Assembly (NCBI GenBank): GCA_028691285.1
Contig: JAQUZO010000005.1
Coordinates: 1-42,090, forward strand
DNA length: 42,090 nt
Direction of reading: 5' to 3'
Source: Anaerovibrio sp.
GTDB taxonomy: Bacteria > Bacillota > Negativicutes > Selenomonadales > Selenomonadaceae
In this document: positions 1 through 9,525 of the stretch, one piece after another
Numbering within the stretch: position 1 is the stretch's first letter
How the letters are laid out: every line of letters begins with the position of its first letter
The notes under the pieces: generated by a model
The model's database searches: none
What the model saw: the letters and a program-made list of their open reading frames with translations, nothing else
Told to the model about the DNA's origin: nothing
Translations under genes and position numbers: made by a program

Positions 1-1237
1 TATCCCGCACAATACGGTTCATTTTCTTGAAGGTACCCTCAAGAGGCACCATGCGCAGGGCCATGACACTGTCCTGCAGCTCTCCGTTGATTTTGTGCAG
101 CTGACGGGCTGCCTTTTGGAAATTTTCCAGATTCAGCCCTGATAAATCTGGATTCTGCACGACCATTGCCTCCGCAATCACCAGCTCGCCCACCAAATCC
201 ATCAGTCTGTCCAGCTTGTCCACACGCACACTGATCATCTGCGCGCCATCATGGTGCTGCACCTGGCTTCCTGCTGCCTCTACAGGCGGCGGAGGAGGAG
301 GCAGAGGCTCCTGACGTTCCTGTGCAGGCAGCTCCGGCCTGATCGGGTCGGTATTTTCCAGCGCATTGATGGACACAATCTCCGGTGTTGGCCAATACTC
401 ACACTCCGCCGTGCTTTGCAGCTCCTTCAGCTCCAGCTTCTCCAAAAAGATGGTCTGTTCCAGTTCAGCCTTTATCTCGTCACAATTCAGCCTGGTGGTA
501 AAAAATATCCGGAATCCCATCGCTTTGATGGTATCCACCGCCGAGTCATCCTCCAAAATCTTTTCCGGCAGATTGTGGATTTCAAGCACCTTTTCCTTGA
601 GATTGTTCAACACCCCGAAGGCACGAACCTCCTCCATTTCGCAGCCCTCCTGGAAAAAAATGGTCGCTGCAAAAATATGTACATTTTCTCCGCCTGTCCC
701 CTGCTCTGCTTCGGCAGCAGCAGCTTCCGGCTTTGCCATGCCTATATAATACTGCTTGGGCTTGGATTTGCCGGCACCGTTGGCGTTTCTGGCCTTTCTC
801 AGGTCGATATCCGGGTCGTCACCATTGGCGAGCTTCATCTCCCGCAAAAAATTGCCTGTATATTCCCTCAGCTCCTGACTGCTTAAATCAGGCTGCCCGC
901 CATTGTCCAGCTTGTCCATTTCAATGCGGATAAAATCCACGGCATTCAGAACGATATCCGTAATGGCAGTCGCATCAACCTTCTGTGGGTGCAGCTCACG
1001 GATATAGTAAAAAATATCCTCCACTGCATGGGCAAGGGTCGACACATCGTCAAACATCATCATGGCTGCTGAACCTTTTATTGTGTGCATGGCACGGAAT
1101 ATTTCATTCACATCCTCTGTACTGAAACCGCCATGCTCCTCACTGCCCAAGGAAATCTGCTCCAACTGCTCCAGGAACTGTCTGGTTTCGTATATGAACA
1201 CTTCCACCATCGGTTCTGCCACACAATCATCCCCCAT
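1..1237 (-). CDS. cheA: Chemotaxis histidine kinase CheA, N-terminal part (truncated by window edge)
   Basis: Reverse-strand translation from ATG at 1237: MGDDCVAEPMVEVFIYETRQFLEQLEQ...FRAMHTIKGSAAMM (HPt domain with phospho-His motif) ...QMISVRVDKLDRLMDLVGELVIAEAMV...NGELQDSVMALRMVPLEGTFKKMNRIVRD. No stop before position 1. Confidence 0.93.
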   Translation of the reverse strand, partial: MGDDCVAEPMVEVFIYETRQFLEQLEQISLGSEEHGGFSTEDVNEIFRAMHTIKGSAAMMMFDDVSTLAHAVEDIFYYIRELHPQKVDATAITDIVLNAVDFIRIEMDKLDNGGQPDLSSQELREYTGNFLREMKLANGDDPDIDLRKARNANGAGKSKPKQYYIGMAKPEAAAAEAEQGTGGENVHIFAATIFFQEGCEMEEVRAFGVLNNLKEKVLEIHNLPEKILEDDSAVDTIKAMGFRIFFTTRLNCDEIKAELEQTIFLEKLELKELQSTAECEYWPTPEIVSINALENTDPIRPELPAQERQEPLPPPPPPVEAAGSQVQHHDGAQMISVRVDKLDRLMDLVGELVIAEAMVVQNPDLSGLNLENFQKAARQLHKINGELQDSVMALRMVPLEGTFKKMNRIVRD

Positions 1238-1331
1238 CTAAAAAGTACGCCTATTATCCCAATGCCGTTATATATATGAATATTGCTTTAATAATCTGCT
1301 GTTCTTTTTAAAATTCAACACATGAGATAAA

Positions 1332-1350
1332 TTTCCTGCTTTTCAGGAAA
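1332..1350 (-). terminator. Putative terminator after sbcC
   Basis: TTTCCTG-CTTTT-CAGGAAA, 7-bp stem just after the sbcC stop; on the minus strand followed by TTTATC. Confidence 0.45.
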
Positions 1351-1354
1351 ATAT

Positions 1355-3904
1355 TCAATGTACAATTTTCAGGCTGCTGCCATTACGGGTTTTAATCACC
1401 CTCAGCTGCTGGCTTATGGCTTCCATCAGCTCCTCACGATGGCTGATGACAGCTACCAGTTTGTTGCTGTCCGAAAGTCCCAGTAAAATTTCCATAGCCT
1501 TTTCAATAGATTTCTTATCAAGGGTACCGAACCCCTCATCAATAAACAGCGCATCCATGCAGATGCCCCCCAATTCTGAGGATACCTTGTCAGACAGTCC
1601 CAGGGCCAGGCTGAGGGAAGCCTTGAAGCTCTCACCCCCGGAAAGATTCCTGACAGAACGGCGATGCCCTGTGTAATTGTCCAGCACCTCCAAATCCAGA
1701 TAAGTATGGCTCTTGTTGCCCAGGCTTTTTTCCTGGCGGTACAGCTCATATCTGCCATCGCTCATCGGGCCGAGACGCCTGTTGGCCGCCCTGATGATGC
1801 TGTCAAAGCCAGCCGCCTGAACATACTGCTCCAGGGTCAGCTTGCCATTGCCAGTCTGTCCGCTGACCAGATTGAACAATCTGGTCATGATGTGAGACTC
1901 ATGAGACGCCTCGGCGAACTCCTTTTGCTGCTCAGCAATTTTTTTCCGGCAGGCGCTGTTGTTTTTTTTGCGGTAGCCAATCTGCCCCTGCCGTCTCTGC
2001 GCATCCTCCAGCAGTTTGGTATTTTCCCTGAGCTTCTGCTGCAGCAGCTCCTTGTATGCCCCTGCTTCCTGCGGCGTGGTACCGCTCTCCTTTACCAGCT
2101 GCTCCAAAAGCGCCAGCTGCCCCTCTTTATCCGCCAAAGCAGCTTTGGCTTTGGCCAGTTCCACAGCAAAGCTCTGCTTCCTCTGCTCCAGCTGCTCAGT
2201 TTCGCTGCCCCGGGCAGCCGCCAGCTCTCTGTCAATTTTCAGCAGCTCGTTTTTCTTATGCACCAATGCCCCGGCCTGGCTTTTTCTCGCCTCAATCACC
2301 TCTGCCAGCTGCTTTGCCTGCATCAACAGCAGCTCATAAAGCTCCTGCAGACCGCAGGAGGCCGGCAGCTTCGTCTCAGGAAGCTCCTCAGCCCGCAGGG
2401 CTGCTGCCCAGCTTCTGCTTTCCAGGCACTCCTTCATATTCCTGCCGATTGCCTGAGCCATGGTATCCAGCTCTGCTTTGCCTGCCGCCGCCTCAGCCGC
2501 CGCCCTCGCCTTTGCTTCGCTCCGCCTTTTTTCCTCCTGCCGAAGCATCCTGACCTCTGCCTCAGTTGCAGCTTTCTGCGGCAGAGCTGCCGGGCTGGGA
2601 TGCTGCACAGCGCCGCATACAGGACATGGCTCCCCTGCCCGGAGTTTCTGCGCCAGAATCCCCGCCCGATTGCGCTCCAGCTGATTTTCCCCGGCAATTT
2701 TCCTTTGCATGGCCTGCTCATAAAGCGCCTGCGCCTCGACCAGCTTCCCCTGCAGCTCCTCCAGCCTTTTCCCGGCCTCGCCATAGCGGGGCATTTCCCT
2801 GCGGAACAGACCGGCAATCCTCTGCTGCAGCTCCTGCAGTTCCTTCAGCTCCTGCTGGCAAAGCAGCAGCTGTTCAGGCACTTCCCGAAGCTCTTCCCTG
2901 CTGCTGCCCAGCCTGGAAATTTTTGCCGACAGCTCCGCAGTCTCCCGCTCAAAAGCCCCTTCCTGCTGTACCTGCCTGTCAAGCTCTTCCCGCAGCAGGC
3001 TTACTGCCTTTGTCAGCTCCTCATACCGCCGCAGATTATGCGCGCTGCTTTCCGCCAGGGTCAGATCCTTTTGAAACTGCAGGCTTTCCTCACCAAGTCT
3101 GGCAAGCCGGGCTGCTGCCACTGCTTCCAGCCCCTCATCCTCAGCCTGCAGCCTGTCCAAAAGCTCCAGCATTTCCTCAGCACCGTGCAGTCCGCCGCTC
3201 TGCCGCAGTCCCGCCTGCACCGCGTCCAGCTCTGCCGCCAGCTCAGTCCCAGGCTCCGCCTCTGCTTCATTGAAATACTGGATAATGCTTCTTTCCAGCT
3301 CCGCAGCCCTCCTGCTGCTTTTGCTCTTTAGGTCACGCAGCTGCTGTTCCATGCTTTTATAGCCGTCCGTCTGGAAAATATTCCGCAAAATATCCGTTCT
3401 CGCCTCGGTTTTGGCATTCAAAAGCCCCCAAAACTCTCCCTGGGCAATCATTGCCAGCTGCTTGAACTGCTTTTCATCTACATGGAGCAGCTCTCTGACC
3501 GCAGTATTTACCGCCTTGATTCCCTCAATGGGCACTTCCCCCTCCTGATAAAAAACGGCCTTCTCCTTCTCCAGCTTGAAGCCCGCCTTATTCCTCGCCG
3601 GCCTTATGTAAGACGGCTGCCTGTATACATGGTAATTCCTGCCCTGATGAGAAAAATAAAAATCCACATAGCTTTCCGTGCCGGGCTGGGCATATTCACT
3701 GCGGAGATTATCCGTGCCCCGGTAGCTGCCGCTGGCAGTATCAAAAAGCGCAAAGCAGATTGCATCAAAAATCATGGTTTTGCCGGCACCGGTTTCCCCG
3801 GCAATCAGCAGCGGCTTATTTTTTTCAAATTGCCGGAAATCTATCTCCGGCATCGTATCTGCATAAGGCCCGATGGCACTCAGCAGCAGCTTAATCGGTT
3901 TCAT
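1355..3904 (-). CDS. sbcC: Exonuclease SbcC-like SMC-family ATPase subunit
   Basis: ORF of 852 aa with Walker A GETGAGKTM, zinc hook PCPVCGAVQHP, coiled coils, C-terminal LSGGESFKASLSLALGLSD signature and DALFIDEGFGTLD Walker B. Likely start MKPIKLLL at 3904 (ORF track starts at 3913). Overlaps sbcD. Confidence 0.95.
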   Translation of the reverse strand: MKPIKLLLSAIGPYADTMPEIDFRQFEKNKPLLIAGETGAGKTMIFDAICFALFDTASGSYRGTDNLRSEYAQPGTESYVDFYFSHQGRNYHVYRQPSYIRPARNKAGFKLEKEKAVFYQEGEVPIEGIKAVNTAVRELLHVDEKQFKQLAMIAQGEFWGLLNAKTEARTDILRNIFQTDGYKSMEQQLRDLKSKSSRRAAELERSIIQYFNEAEAEPGTELAAELDAVQAGLRQSGGLHGAEEMLELLDRLQAEDEGLEAVAAARLARLGEESLQFQKDLTLAESSAHNLRRYEELTKAVSLLREELDRQVQQEGAFERETAELSAKISRLGSSREELREVPEQLLLCQQELKELQELQQRIAGLFRREMPRYGEAGKRLEELQGKLVEAQALYEQAMQRKIAGENQLERNRAGILAQKLRAGEPCPVCGAVQHPSPAALPQKAATEAEVRMLRQEEKRRSEAKARAAAEAAAGKAELDTMAQAIGRNMKECLESRSWAAALRAEELPETKLPASCGLQELYELLLMQAKQLAEVIEARKSQAGALVHKKNELLKIDRELAAARGSETEQLEQRKQSFAVELAKAKAALADKEGQLALLEQLVKESGTTPQEAGAYKELLQQKLRENTKLLEDAQRRQGQIGYRKKNNSACRKKIAEQQKEFAEASHESHIMTRLFNLVSGQTGNGKLTLEQYVQAAGFDSIIRAANRRLGPMSDGRYELYRQEKSLGNKSHTYLDLEVLDNYTGHRRSVRNLSGGESFKASLSLALGLSDKVSSELGGICMDALFIDEGFGTLDKKSIEKAMEILLGLSDSNKLVAVISHREELMEAISQQLRVIKTRNGSSLKIVH

Positions 3905-5066
3905 CTGCCACACCCGCCTTTACACCAATCTTCCGCAGCACAGAACGCTCCTCCGCGCTTATTTCCTGCCCATAGACAAGCTGATAGAAGCTGCCGAGCA
4001 GCTCATCAAAGGAACGCACCTCTGCCGCTTCAAGGGCATCAGCCTGCCCCATAGACATCGTATGGGAATTCCTGTAATCCAGCTTCACCGTATTGGGATA
4101 ATAATTTTGAATGATATTCATGGCATTATCCTGAGGTTCCTCATCCGTCAGAGTAACATAAATATAATCATCCGTTTCCTCCACATTTTCCCTGCGCAAA
4201 AGCTGTTCCAGCCTGCCGGTCAGATGTCTCAGATCGCGCCGCGGTCTCAGCGGAACGAGCTCCACCCTGACCTGTCCCTTCGCTCCCAGATCGATCACAG
4301 GCACACTCTTGGTATCATGGCACTCACTCAGGGAATATTTCAGGGGCGAGCCTGCATAGCGCACGGTTTCGCGCTCCAGCTGCTGGGCACGATGGATATG
4401 CCCCAGCGCCACATAATCGAAAGCATCAAAATTGTCTGTGCCTACCTGTTCTGTCAGCCCCACCATCTGGGAGGCCACGCTTTCTGACCCTGCCAGCTCC
4501 GGCAGCAGGCTGCGCCCAGCCACGAACTGATGGGCAAGCAGGACATTGCGCTCCTGCAGATTGAAATCCGTCTGTGCCAAAACCACCTTGACGGCCTGGT
4601 CATAACTGGTGATTTCCGCCTCCGGATGGAAATGCCGTACCTGCGAAGCCTTGACGAAGGGCAGCAAATAAAAATTCACAGCCCCGTCAGCATCCTCCAG
4701 TCTTTTATGATAAAGCTCTCCCTGGTACTTGGAGGCTATATAGATACCCCTGTCCGCAAAAAATCTGCTGCCAAAATTCAGCCTTTCATCAGAATCATGA
4801 TTGCCGCTGATGATAAACACCTTGGTCCCCAGCTCTGCCAGCCCCTGAAGGAAAAAATCCAAAAGCCGCACCGCCCCCTCACTGGGAACAGGACGGTCAT
4901 AAATGTCTCCTGCCAGCATCGCCGCATCTACGGCCTTTTCTTTTATAAGTGCCAAAATCTGCTGAAGGATATACTTTTGGTCCTCCAGCAGGTCAAAATC
5001 TCCCAGGGATTTTCCGATGTGCAGATCTCCCAAATGCAGCAATCTCATGCCGTTCCTCCCTTTCAA
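3891..5066 (-). CDS. sbcD: Exonuclease SbcD, metallophosphoesterase subunit
   Basis: 391 aa; MRLLHLGDLHIGKSLG, AGDIYDRPVPS, ISGNHDS, ALGHIHRAQ metallophosphatase motifs; immediately upstream of sbcC. Confidence 0.95.
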   Translation of the reverse strand: MKGRNGMRLLHLGDLHIGKSLGDFDLLEDQKYILQQILALIKEKAVDAAMLAGDIYDRPVPSEGAVRLLDFFLQGLAELGTKVFIISGNHDSDERLNFGSRFFADRGIYIASKYQGELYHKRLEDADGAVNFYLLPFVKASQVRHFHPEAEITSYDQAVKVVLAQTDFNLQERNVLLAHQFVAGRSLLPELAGSESVASQMVGLTEQVGTDNFDAFDYVALGHIHRAQQLERETVRYAGSPLKYSLSECHDTKSVPVIDLGAKGQVRVELVPLRPRRDLRHLTGRLEQLLRRENVEETDDYIYVTLTDEEPQDNAMNIIQNYYPNTVKLDYRNSHTMSMGQADALEAAEVRSFDELLGSFYQLVYGQEISAEERSVLRKIGVKAGVADETD

Positions 5067-5090
5067 TATACGAGCCTATGCTTACGCAGC

Positions 5091-5144
5091 AAAAAAAGCT
5101 GACGGCACATTACCAAAATGTTCTTTTGGATGATGTCATCAGCT
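5091..5144 (-). terminator. Long hairpin plus U-run terminator after the DHH phosphoesterase gene
   Basis: AGCTGA (5097-5102)/TCAGCT (5139-5144) outer stem, CCAAAA (5113-5118)/TTTTGG (5124-5129) inner stem, and a 7-A run at 5091-5097 (U-run on the minus transcript). Confidence 0.75.
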
Positions 5145-5156
5145 CCTATGCACATT

Positions 5157-6182
5157 CTATAGCGGCACATCTTTTTCTTCCTTCGCCAGATGTATCTGAC
5201 GGCGGAAATTGTCCTTCAGGAGCTGCTCCAGCTGTATAAGCTCCTCCCTGCTGCCTGTAAACGGCACAAAGCCGCCCGCCATCACCTGATGGCCGCCGCC
5301 GCTGCCAAACCCGGCCAAGGCTCTTGCCGTAATCATGCCTGCATCCAGCCCGCTGCTGCAGCGCACCGATAACTTCAGCCCCAGCTCCTTCCTGGAATAC
5401 ACCACTGAAAAGGATACTGTGATGAGGCTGAGCAGGAAATCAGAAATAGACGCCACCAAAGCCTCCGGGCAATTTTCCCCTGCAAAAGCGAAGGTAGTAT
5501 CTCCGTCATAAAGCTCGATGCTTTCGATAGCCTTGGCAAACGCCTTTAAGTCGTTGAACTCCAGCTCCGAGTTTTCCAGATAATAGATGGTATCACCATC
5601 ACACAGGGAAAACAGCCTGCACAGCATATCCATGTCCAGCTGGCTCACCCCTCTGGACAGCTTGGCTGTATCGCTGCGTATGCCAAAGCTCAAAACCAGC
5701 GCAGTTTTGCTGTCCATAGGAATATCGTTGTCAAAAAAATAGCTGGCAATGATGCTGGCACACGCCCCCACCTCCGGACGAATATCCGAAAAACGGTAAT
5801 CTGCCTGGAAATAAGTAGGATGGTGGTCGATGCTGGCAATCTCCACGCCCTTGATATTTTCCACATTGGCATTGAATTTCTGTGCATCCACCAGAATAAT
5901 CTCATCATCATCCTGCAGTGCATCATCAATATCTACCAGATTCATAAAGGATATGCCCAGCCGTTCCATGATGCAGTTGGTGTTGAACCGCTCAATTCTT
6001 CCCTGATAACAAACCGTAGCCTCTATCTCACAATATTTGAGCAGCTGCTGTAAAGCGTACGCAGAAGCAATCGCATCCGGGTCAGGAAAATTATGAGTTT
6101 GGATGTAAACATGCTTCTTCTGTATAGCCTGCAAAAGCTTGGTTAAATATTCAGTCACAAAATCACTCCTGTCATATAGCAA
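5157..6182 (-). CDS. DHH-family phosphoesterase (NrnA/RecJ-like)
   Basis: 341 aa; THNFPDPDAIAS, LVDAQ, SIDHHP (DHH motif), C-terminal DHHA1-type GSGGGHQVMAGG. Confidence 0.88.
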   Translation of the reverse strand: MLYDRSDFVTEYLTKLLQAIQKKHVYIQTHNFPDPDAIASAYALQQLLKYCEIEATVCYQGRIERFNTNCIMERLGISFMNLVDIDDALQDDDEIILVDAQKFNANVENIKGVEIASIDHHPTYFQADYRFSDIRPEVGACASIIASYFFDNDIPMDSKTALVLSFGIRSDTAKLSRGVSQLDMDMLCRLFSLCDGDTIYYLENSELEFNDLKAFAKAIESIELYDGDTTFAFAGENCPEALVASISDFLLSLITVSFSVVYSRKELGLKLSVRCSSGLDAGMITARALAGFGSGGGHQVMAGGFVPFTGSREELIQLEQLLKDNFRRQIHLAKEEKDVPL

Positions 6183-6264
6183 TAGTATAATCTACTTCTG
6201 TAAAATATGCACCGTATTTTTCTGAAAATATCTCTCTGCCTGCGGGACCAAAAGCGAAAAGGGA

Positions 6265-6293
6265 TTTTCAAACAGATATAAATTTGTTATAAT
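6265..6293 (+). promoter_or_regulatory. Sigma-A-like promoter of the Nif11-leader-like ORF
   Basis: TTTTCA (6265-6270), 17-nt spacer, TATAAT (6288-6293). Confidence 0.6.
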
Positions 6294-6333
6294 GCCTATA
6301 GCTGATAAAATAACTTTGAAGGAATGTGATTTG

Positions 6334-6609
6334 ATGATACCTGAGAAATTTATGCAAATTGGTGCAATGATTATGCAAAATCCGGAAATGCTGCAGAAGC
6401 TGGCTGCCGCAAAAAATCCCCAGGAGGCTTACGAGATTGTCAAGCCTGCCCTGGGCGAGATGCCTCTGGAGGAATTCCTGGCTGCCGCAGCTACTTTGGC
6501 GCCGATGATTCCAGCTGACCTGACCGATGAGCAGCTGGACGCAATGCCTGCCGGCAATATTATTCGCGCCTTCAAAGGCTGGGTAAAGGATTTGCCGCCT
6601 ATCCAGTAA
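6334..6609 (+). CDS. Small hypothetical protein resembling a Nif11-type leader domain
   Basis: 91 aa from ATG at 6334 preceded by GAAGGAA. The track start at 6292 lies inside the -10 element. MIPEKFMQIGAMIMQNPEMLQKLAAAKNPQEAYEIVKPALGEMPLEEFLAAAATLAPMIPADLTDEQLDAMPAGNIIRAFKGWVKDLPPIQ. Confidence 0.7.
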   Translation: MIPEKFMQIGAMIMQNPEMLQKLAAAKNPQEAYEIVKPALGEMPLEEFLAAAATLAPMIPADLTDEQLDAMPAGNIIRAFKGWVKDLPPIQ

Positions 6610-6622
6610 AAATTTCTTTGAG

Positions 6623-6694
6623 AGAACCGTCCGTTGAGCTTTCCCGTCAGCCCTGGCTGATACAGTGGGAAGGATATTCAATGCTGCCGGTTCT
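6623..6694. terminator. Multi-stem structured element / bidirectional terminator between convergent genes
   Basis: Nested pairs: AGAACCG (6623-6629)/CGGTTCT (6688-6694); TTCCC (6641-6645)/GGGAA (6667-6671); TCAGC-CCTG-GCTGA (6647-6660). Followed on + by TTTATTTT. Confidence 0.6.
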
Positions 6695-6800
6695 TTTATT
6701 TTGCCTGAATTCACTGCCGCCATAAAATTCTCCAAACAAAAATTTCGAGAAACAATCACAGATCGCTCCTCGAAATCAATATACATGAATATTCTCCGGC

Positions 6801-7670
6801 TCAATAAAACATTTTCAGCGCACGAGGCACCGTTTCAATCTTCAGCGGAAGCTGCGGCCCCAGCTCACCATCCAAATCACTGGTCAGTTCCGTATCACAG
6901 GACACCTCAAAATTTGCCGCCTGGCGGTAAACGACCTCCTTGCGGTCGGTGATATCCTTGCCTGCCAAAAGCTCAGCCAGCATAGTCATCAGCTCGGCAA
7001 TATTGCACTGCTTCATCACCAGCAGATCCAGCTTGCCATCCTGCACACTGGCCTGTGTGGCTGCATTTTTGAAGCTGGCTACCACACTGCTGTTGACAAT
7101 CAGAAAAAGAAATGCCTTCTCCCTGATTTCCTCACCGTCTGCCCTGATGAGCATATCCAGTGCCTTGAACTGAGGCAGGGTCTTCAGACCCTGCACATAA
7201 TAAGCGAGCTTGCCGAAGGTATTCTTCAGCCTGGTATCAACCTCATGTGCTATTGAGGTCACCATACCTGCACTTACTACATTGATGAAGTATTCATCGC
7301 CTACCCGTCCCAAATCCACAGGCATGATTTTTCCCTGCGCGATGCGGTCAAAATACGCATCCGTGTCCAGGCGCAGATAGGTGGCAAAATCATTGGAGGT
7401 ACCGCTGCCGATGATGCCTACCGGCAGCTCCAGCCCCTCATGCATCAGCAGATTTACCACCTCGTGCACTGTGCCGTCTCCGCCGGCTGCAATAATCCCC
7501 TCAGGATCTGCCTGCCGGATGAACTCAGCCAAATCTTTGTTTTCCGGCGTAGTGCGGTAAGGAATCACCATACAGCCGCGCTGCTGCAGCTTTGCCACGA
7601 TACTGTCCAGGTCGTGCTTGAATCGTGCTTTGCCGGACACCGGATTATATACCAATACAATCTTTTTCAT
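6801..7670 (-). CDS. Diacylglycerol/lipid kinase family protein (YegS/DagK-like)
   Basis: 289 aa; KKIVLVYNPVSGKARF, GGDGTVHEVVNLL, GIIGSGTSNDFA, C-terminal DLDGELGPQLPLKIE. Confidence 0.92.
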   Translation of the reverse strand: MKKIVLVYNPVSGKARFKHDLDSIVAKLQQRGCMVIPYRTTPENKDLAEFIRQADPEGIIAAGGDGTVHEVVNLLMHEGLELPVGIIGSGTSNDFATYLRLDTDAYFDRIAQGKIMPVDLGRVGDEYFINVVSAGMVTSIAHEVDTRLKNTFGKLAYYVQGLKTLPQFKALDMLIRADGEEIREKAFLFLIVNSSVVASFKNAATQASVQDGKLDLLVMKQCNIAELMTMLAELLAGKDITDRKEVVYRQAANFEVSCDTELTSDLDGELGPQLPLKIETVPRALKMFY

Positions 7671-7675
7671 GGAAA

Positions 7676-9343
7676 TCAGCCTTCCTCCTTTTCAGCAGGC
7701 GGCTTGAAAACGCCTATGCGGCGCAAAGCCCGGATACTGCAGCTGCCGATCATCGGAATCCTGGCAATATCTTCCTCCAGCATCCCGCCGATCATCAGCA
7801 GTACGATAATATACACAATGCACCCCACAGGCACAGCGCCAAAGGTGGACAGTACATTGCTGCCGAACTGTTCCATAGTGCAGCCGTAGAAGAAATACAC
7901 AGCCGCCGCCATGGCAGCCGCTGCCAGCATAGTCTTGACCAGCTGCCCCAGCTCAATCCGGTAGCCGATATATCGGTGAATGAAATACATATTGACAATG
8001 GCTGCCACACCCATATCAGCTGCGGTAGCCCAGGCTGCACCCATGATGCCAAAGGCTGGCTGCGCGGTCAGCACCCAGTTCAGCACAACCTTGACGCCTG
8101 CCGCCACAATCATGTTGATCATGGGAATCGAAGGATGTCCCAGCCCCTGGAGCACGGCCGTGGAAACCTGATGCAGCCCCAGAAGCACAATGCTGAAGGA
8201 TGATACCAGCACCGCAGGGCCTGCCCCCGGTGCATTATAAATCAAAGAGGAAATCGGCGTTGCCAGAACCAGCACAATCACAAATGCCGGAAAGCAGACA
8301 AAATTGGAAATGCGCACGCCGGAAGCAGTTTGCGCAAATACCAGCTTGTCATCCTTCAGGGCACGAGCCTTGGAGATGGCCGGCACCAGGCTCACCGCCA
8401 GAGATGCCGTCAGGATAGTCGACAGATTGACCAGCGGCACCGCCATGCCGGTAAGGTAACCGAACAGCTCAGTTGCCTCGTTGATGGAATAGCCTGCCGC
8501 CTCCAGACGCTGCGGCACAATGGCCAGATCAAGATTCGACACTACCGGCAGCATGATGCTGGCAGCAGATACAGGAAGCGACAAGGCAAAGATCCTTTTG
8601 ATTATTGTCCAGGTAGAGGAACGCTCTGCACCTGGCAGCGGCCTGATATCCGAGCCATATTCGCTCCTGATATCCCTTTCCAGCTTCCAGTGGAAATATA
8701 CCAGCACCAAAAGCCCTGCCACCGCACCGGCAAAGGCCCCCAGACTGGCACCGGCTGCAGCAAAATCAATTCCCCAGGGCAAAAACAGGCTGGCAAAGAG
8801 AATCATGGTCACAACCCGGAAAATCTGCTCTGCTATCTGCGACACTGCCGTAGGCGTCATGCGCTGCCACCCCTGCAGATAGCCGCGGGAGCTTGCCAGC
8901 AGCGTCACGAAGAAAATCGCCGGAGCCAAAGCCACTACCGACCAATAGGCCCTGGGATCTCTGATGAAATGCCAGTCAATGAGCCACTGGGCACCAAAAT
9001 AGGTAAGTGCCGTAAAAACAAGCCCTGTCACCAGCATCAACGACATGGATATTTTAAAAATTCTTTTTGCCCCAAAAATATCCCTCAGTGCCACCCGTTC
9101 CGCGGTAATGATCGAAATTGCCACCGGCACGCCCGCTGTCGACACACTAAGGGCAAAAAAATAGATAGGAAAGGCCATCTGATAAAGGCCAATGCCTTCT
9201 CCGCCCAAAATCCTGGATACGAAAATCCAGTTCAGGGAGCCAATAACCTTGACTACCACACCTGCTACCGTAAGAATCAGTGTCCCTCTTAAGAAGGACT
9301 CCGCCTTGCCGGATTTTTTCCTGTTTGCTGCTTCTTCCTGCAT
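7676..9343 (-). CDS. Polysaccharide biosynthesis / SpoVB-like MOP flippase (MurJ superfamily)
   Basis: 555 aa multi-TM protein; SFLRGTLILTVAGVVVKVIGSLNWIFVSRILGGEGIGLYQMAFPIYFF is typical of SpoVB/YtgP-type proteins. Confidence 0.9.
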   Translation of the reverse strand: MQEEAANRKKSGKAESFLRGTLILTVAGVVVKVIGSLNWIFVSRILGGEGIGLYQMAFPIYFFALSVSTAGVPVAISIITAERVALRDIFGAKRIFKISMSLMLVTGLVFTALTYFGAQWLIDWHFIRDPRAYWSVVALAPAIFFVTLLASSRGYLQGWQRMTPTAVSQIAEQIFRVVTMILFASLFLPWGIDFAAAGASLGAFAGAVAGLLVLVYFHWKLERDIRSEYGSDIRPLPGAERSSTWTIIKRIFALSLPVSAASIMLPVVSNLDLAIVPQRLEAAGYSINEATELFGYLTGMAVPLVNLSTILTASLAVSLVPAISKARALKDDKLVFAQTASGVRISNFVCFPAFVIVLVLATPISSLIYNAPGAGPAVLVSSFSIVLLGLHQVSTAVLQGLGHPSIPMINMIVAAGVKVVLNWVLTAQPAFGIMGAAWATAADMGVAAIVNMYFIHRYIGYRIELGQLVKTMLAAAAMAAAVYFFYGCTMEQFGSNVLSTFGAVPVGCIVYIIVLLMIGGMLEEDIARIPMIGSCSIRALRRIGVFKPPAEKEEG

Positions 9344-9525
9344 ACTGAAAGCTTCACCGCCTTTTCAGCTGAATCTGCCTTATTTGCAAATCCATCCTAA
9401 TCTAGCTATAATTAAGAGAAAGCTATTAGACAAGCTCTTCTGCATTACACTATAACAGCAAAATTATATCATTTAAAACAAAACTCTGCAAGCATAGCAG
9501 CATTCTGAGAGGAGTCCCGTAGATT

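Noticed and set aside
251-886. 211-aa and 127-aa plus-strand ORFs
   Set aside because: Antisense to cheA, which has a clear protein match on the minus strand.
1664-3331. 555-aa plus-strand ORF
   Set aside because: Antisense to sbcC; Leu/Gln/Cys/Pro-rich translation typical of the reverse complement of a GC-biased coding region.
6268-6804. 178-aa minus-strand ORF
   Set aside because: Runs opposite the Nif11-like ORF and straight through the structured terminator; no recognisable domain.
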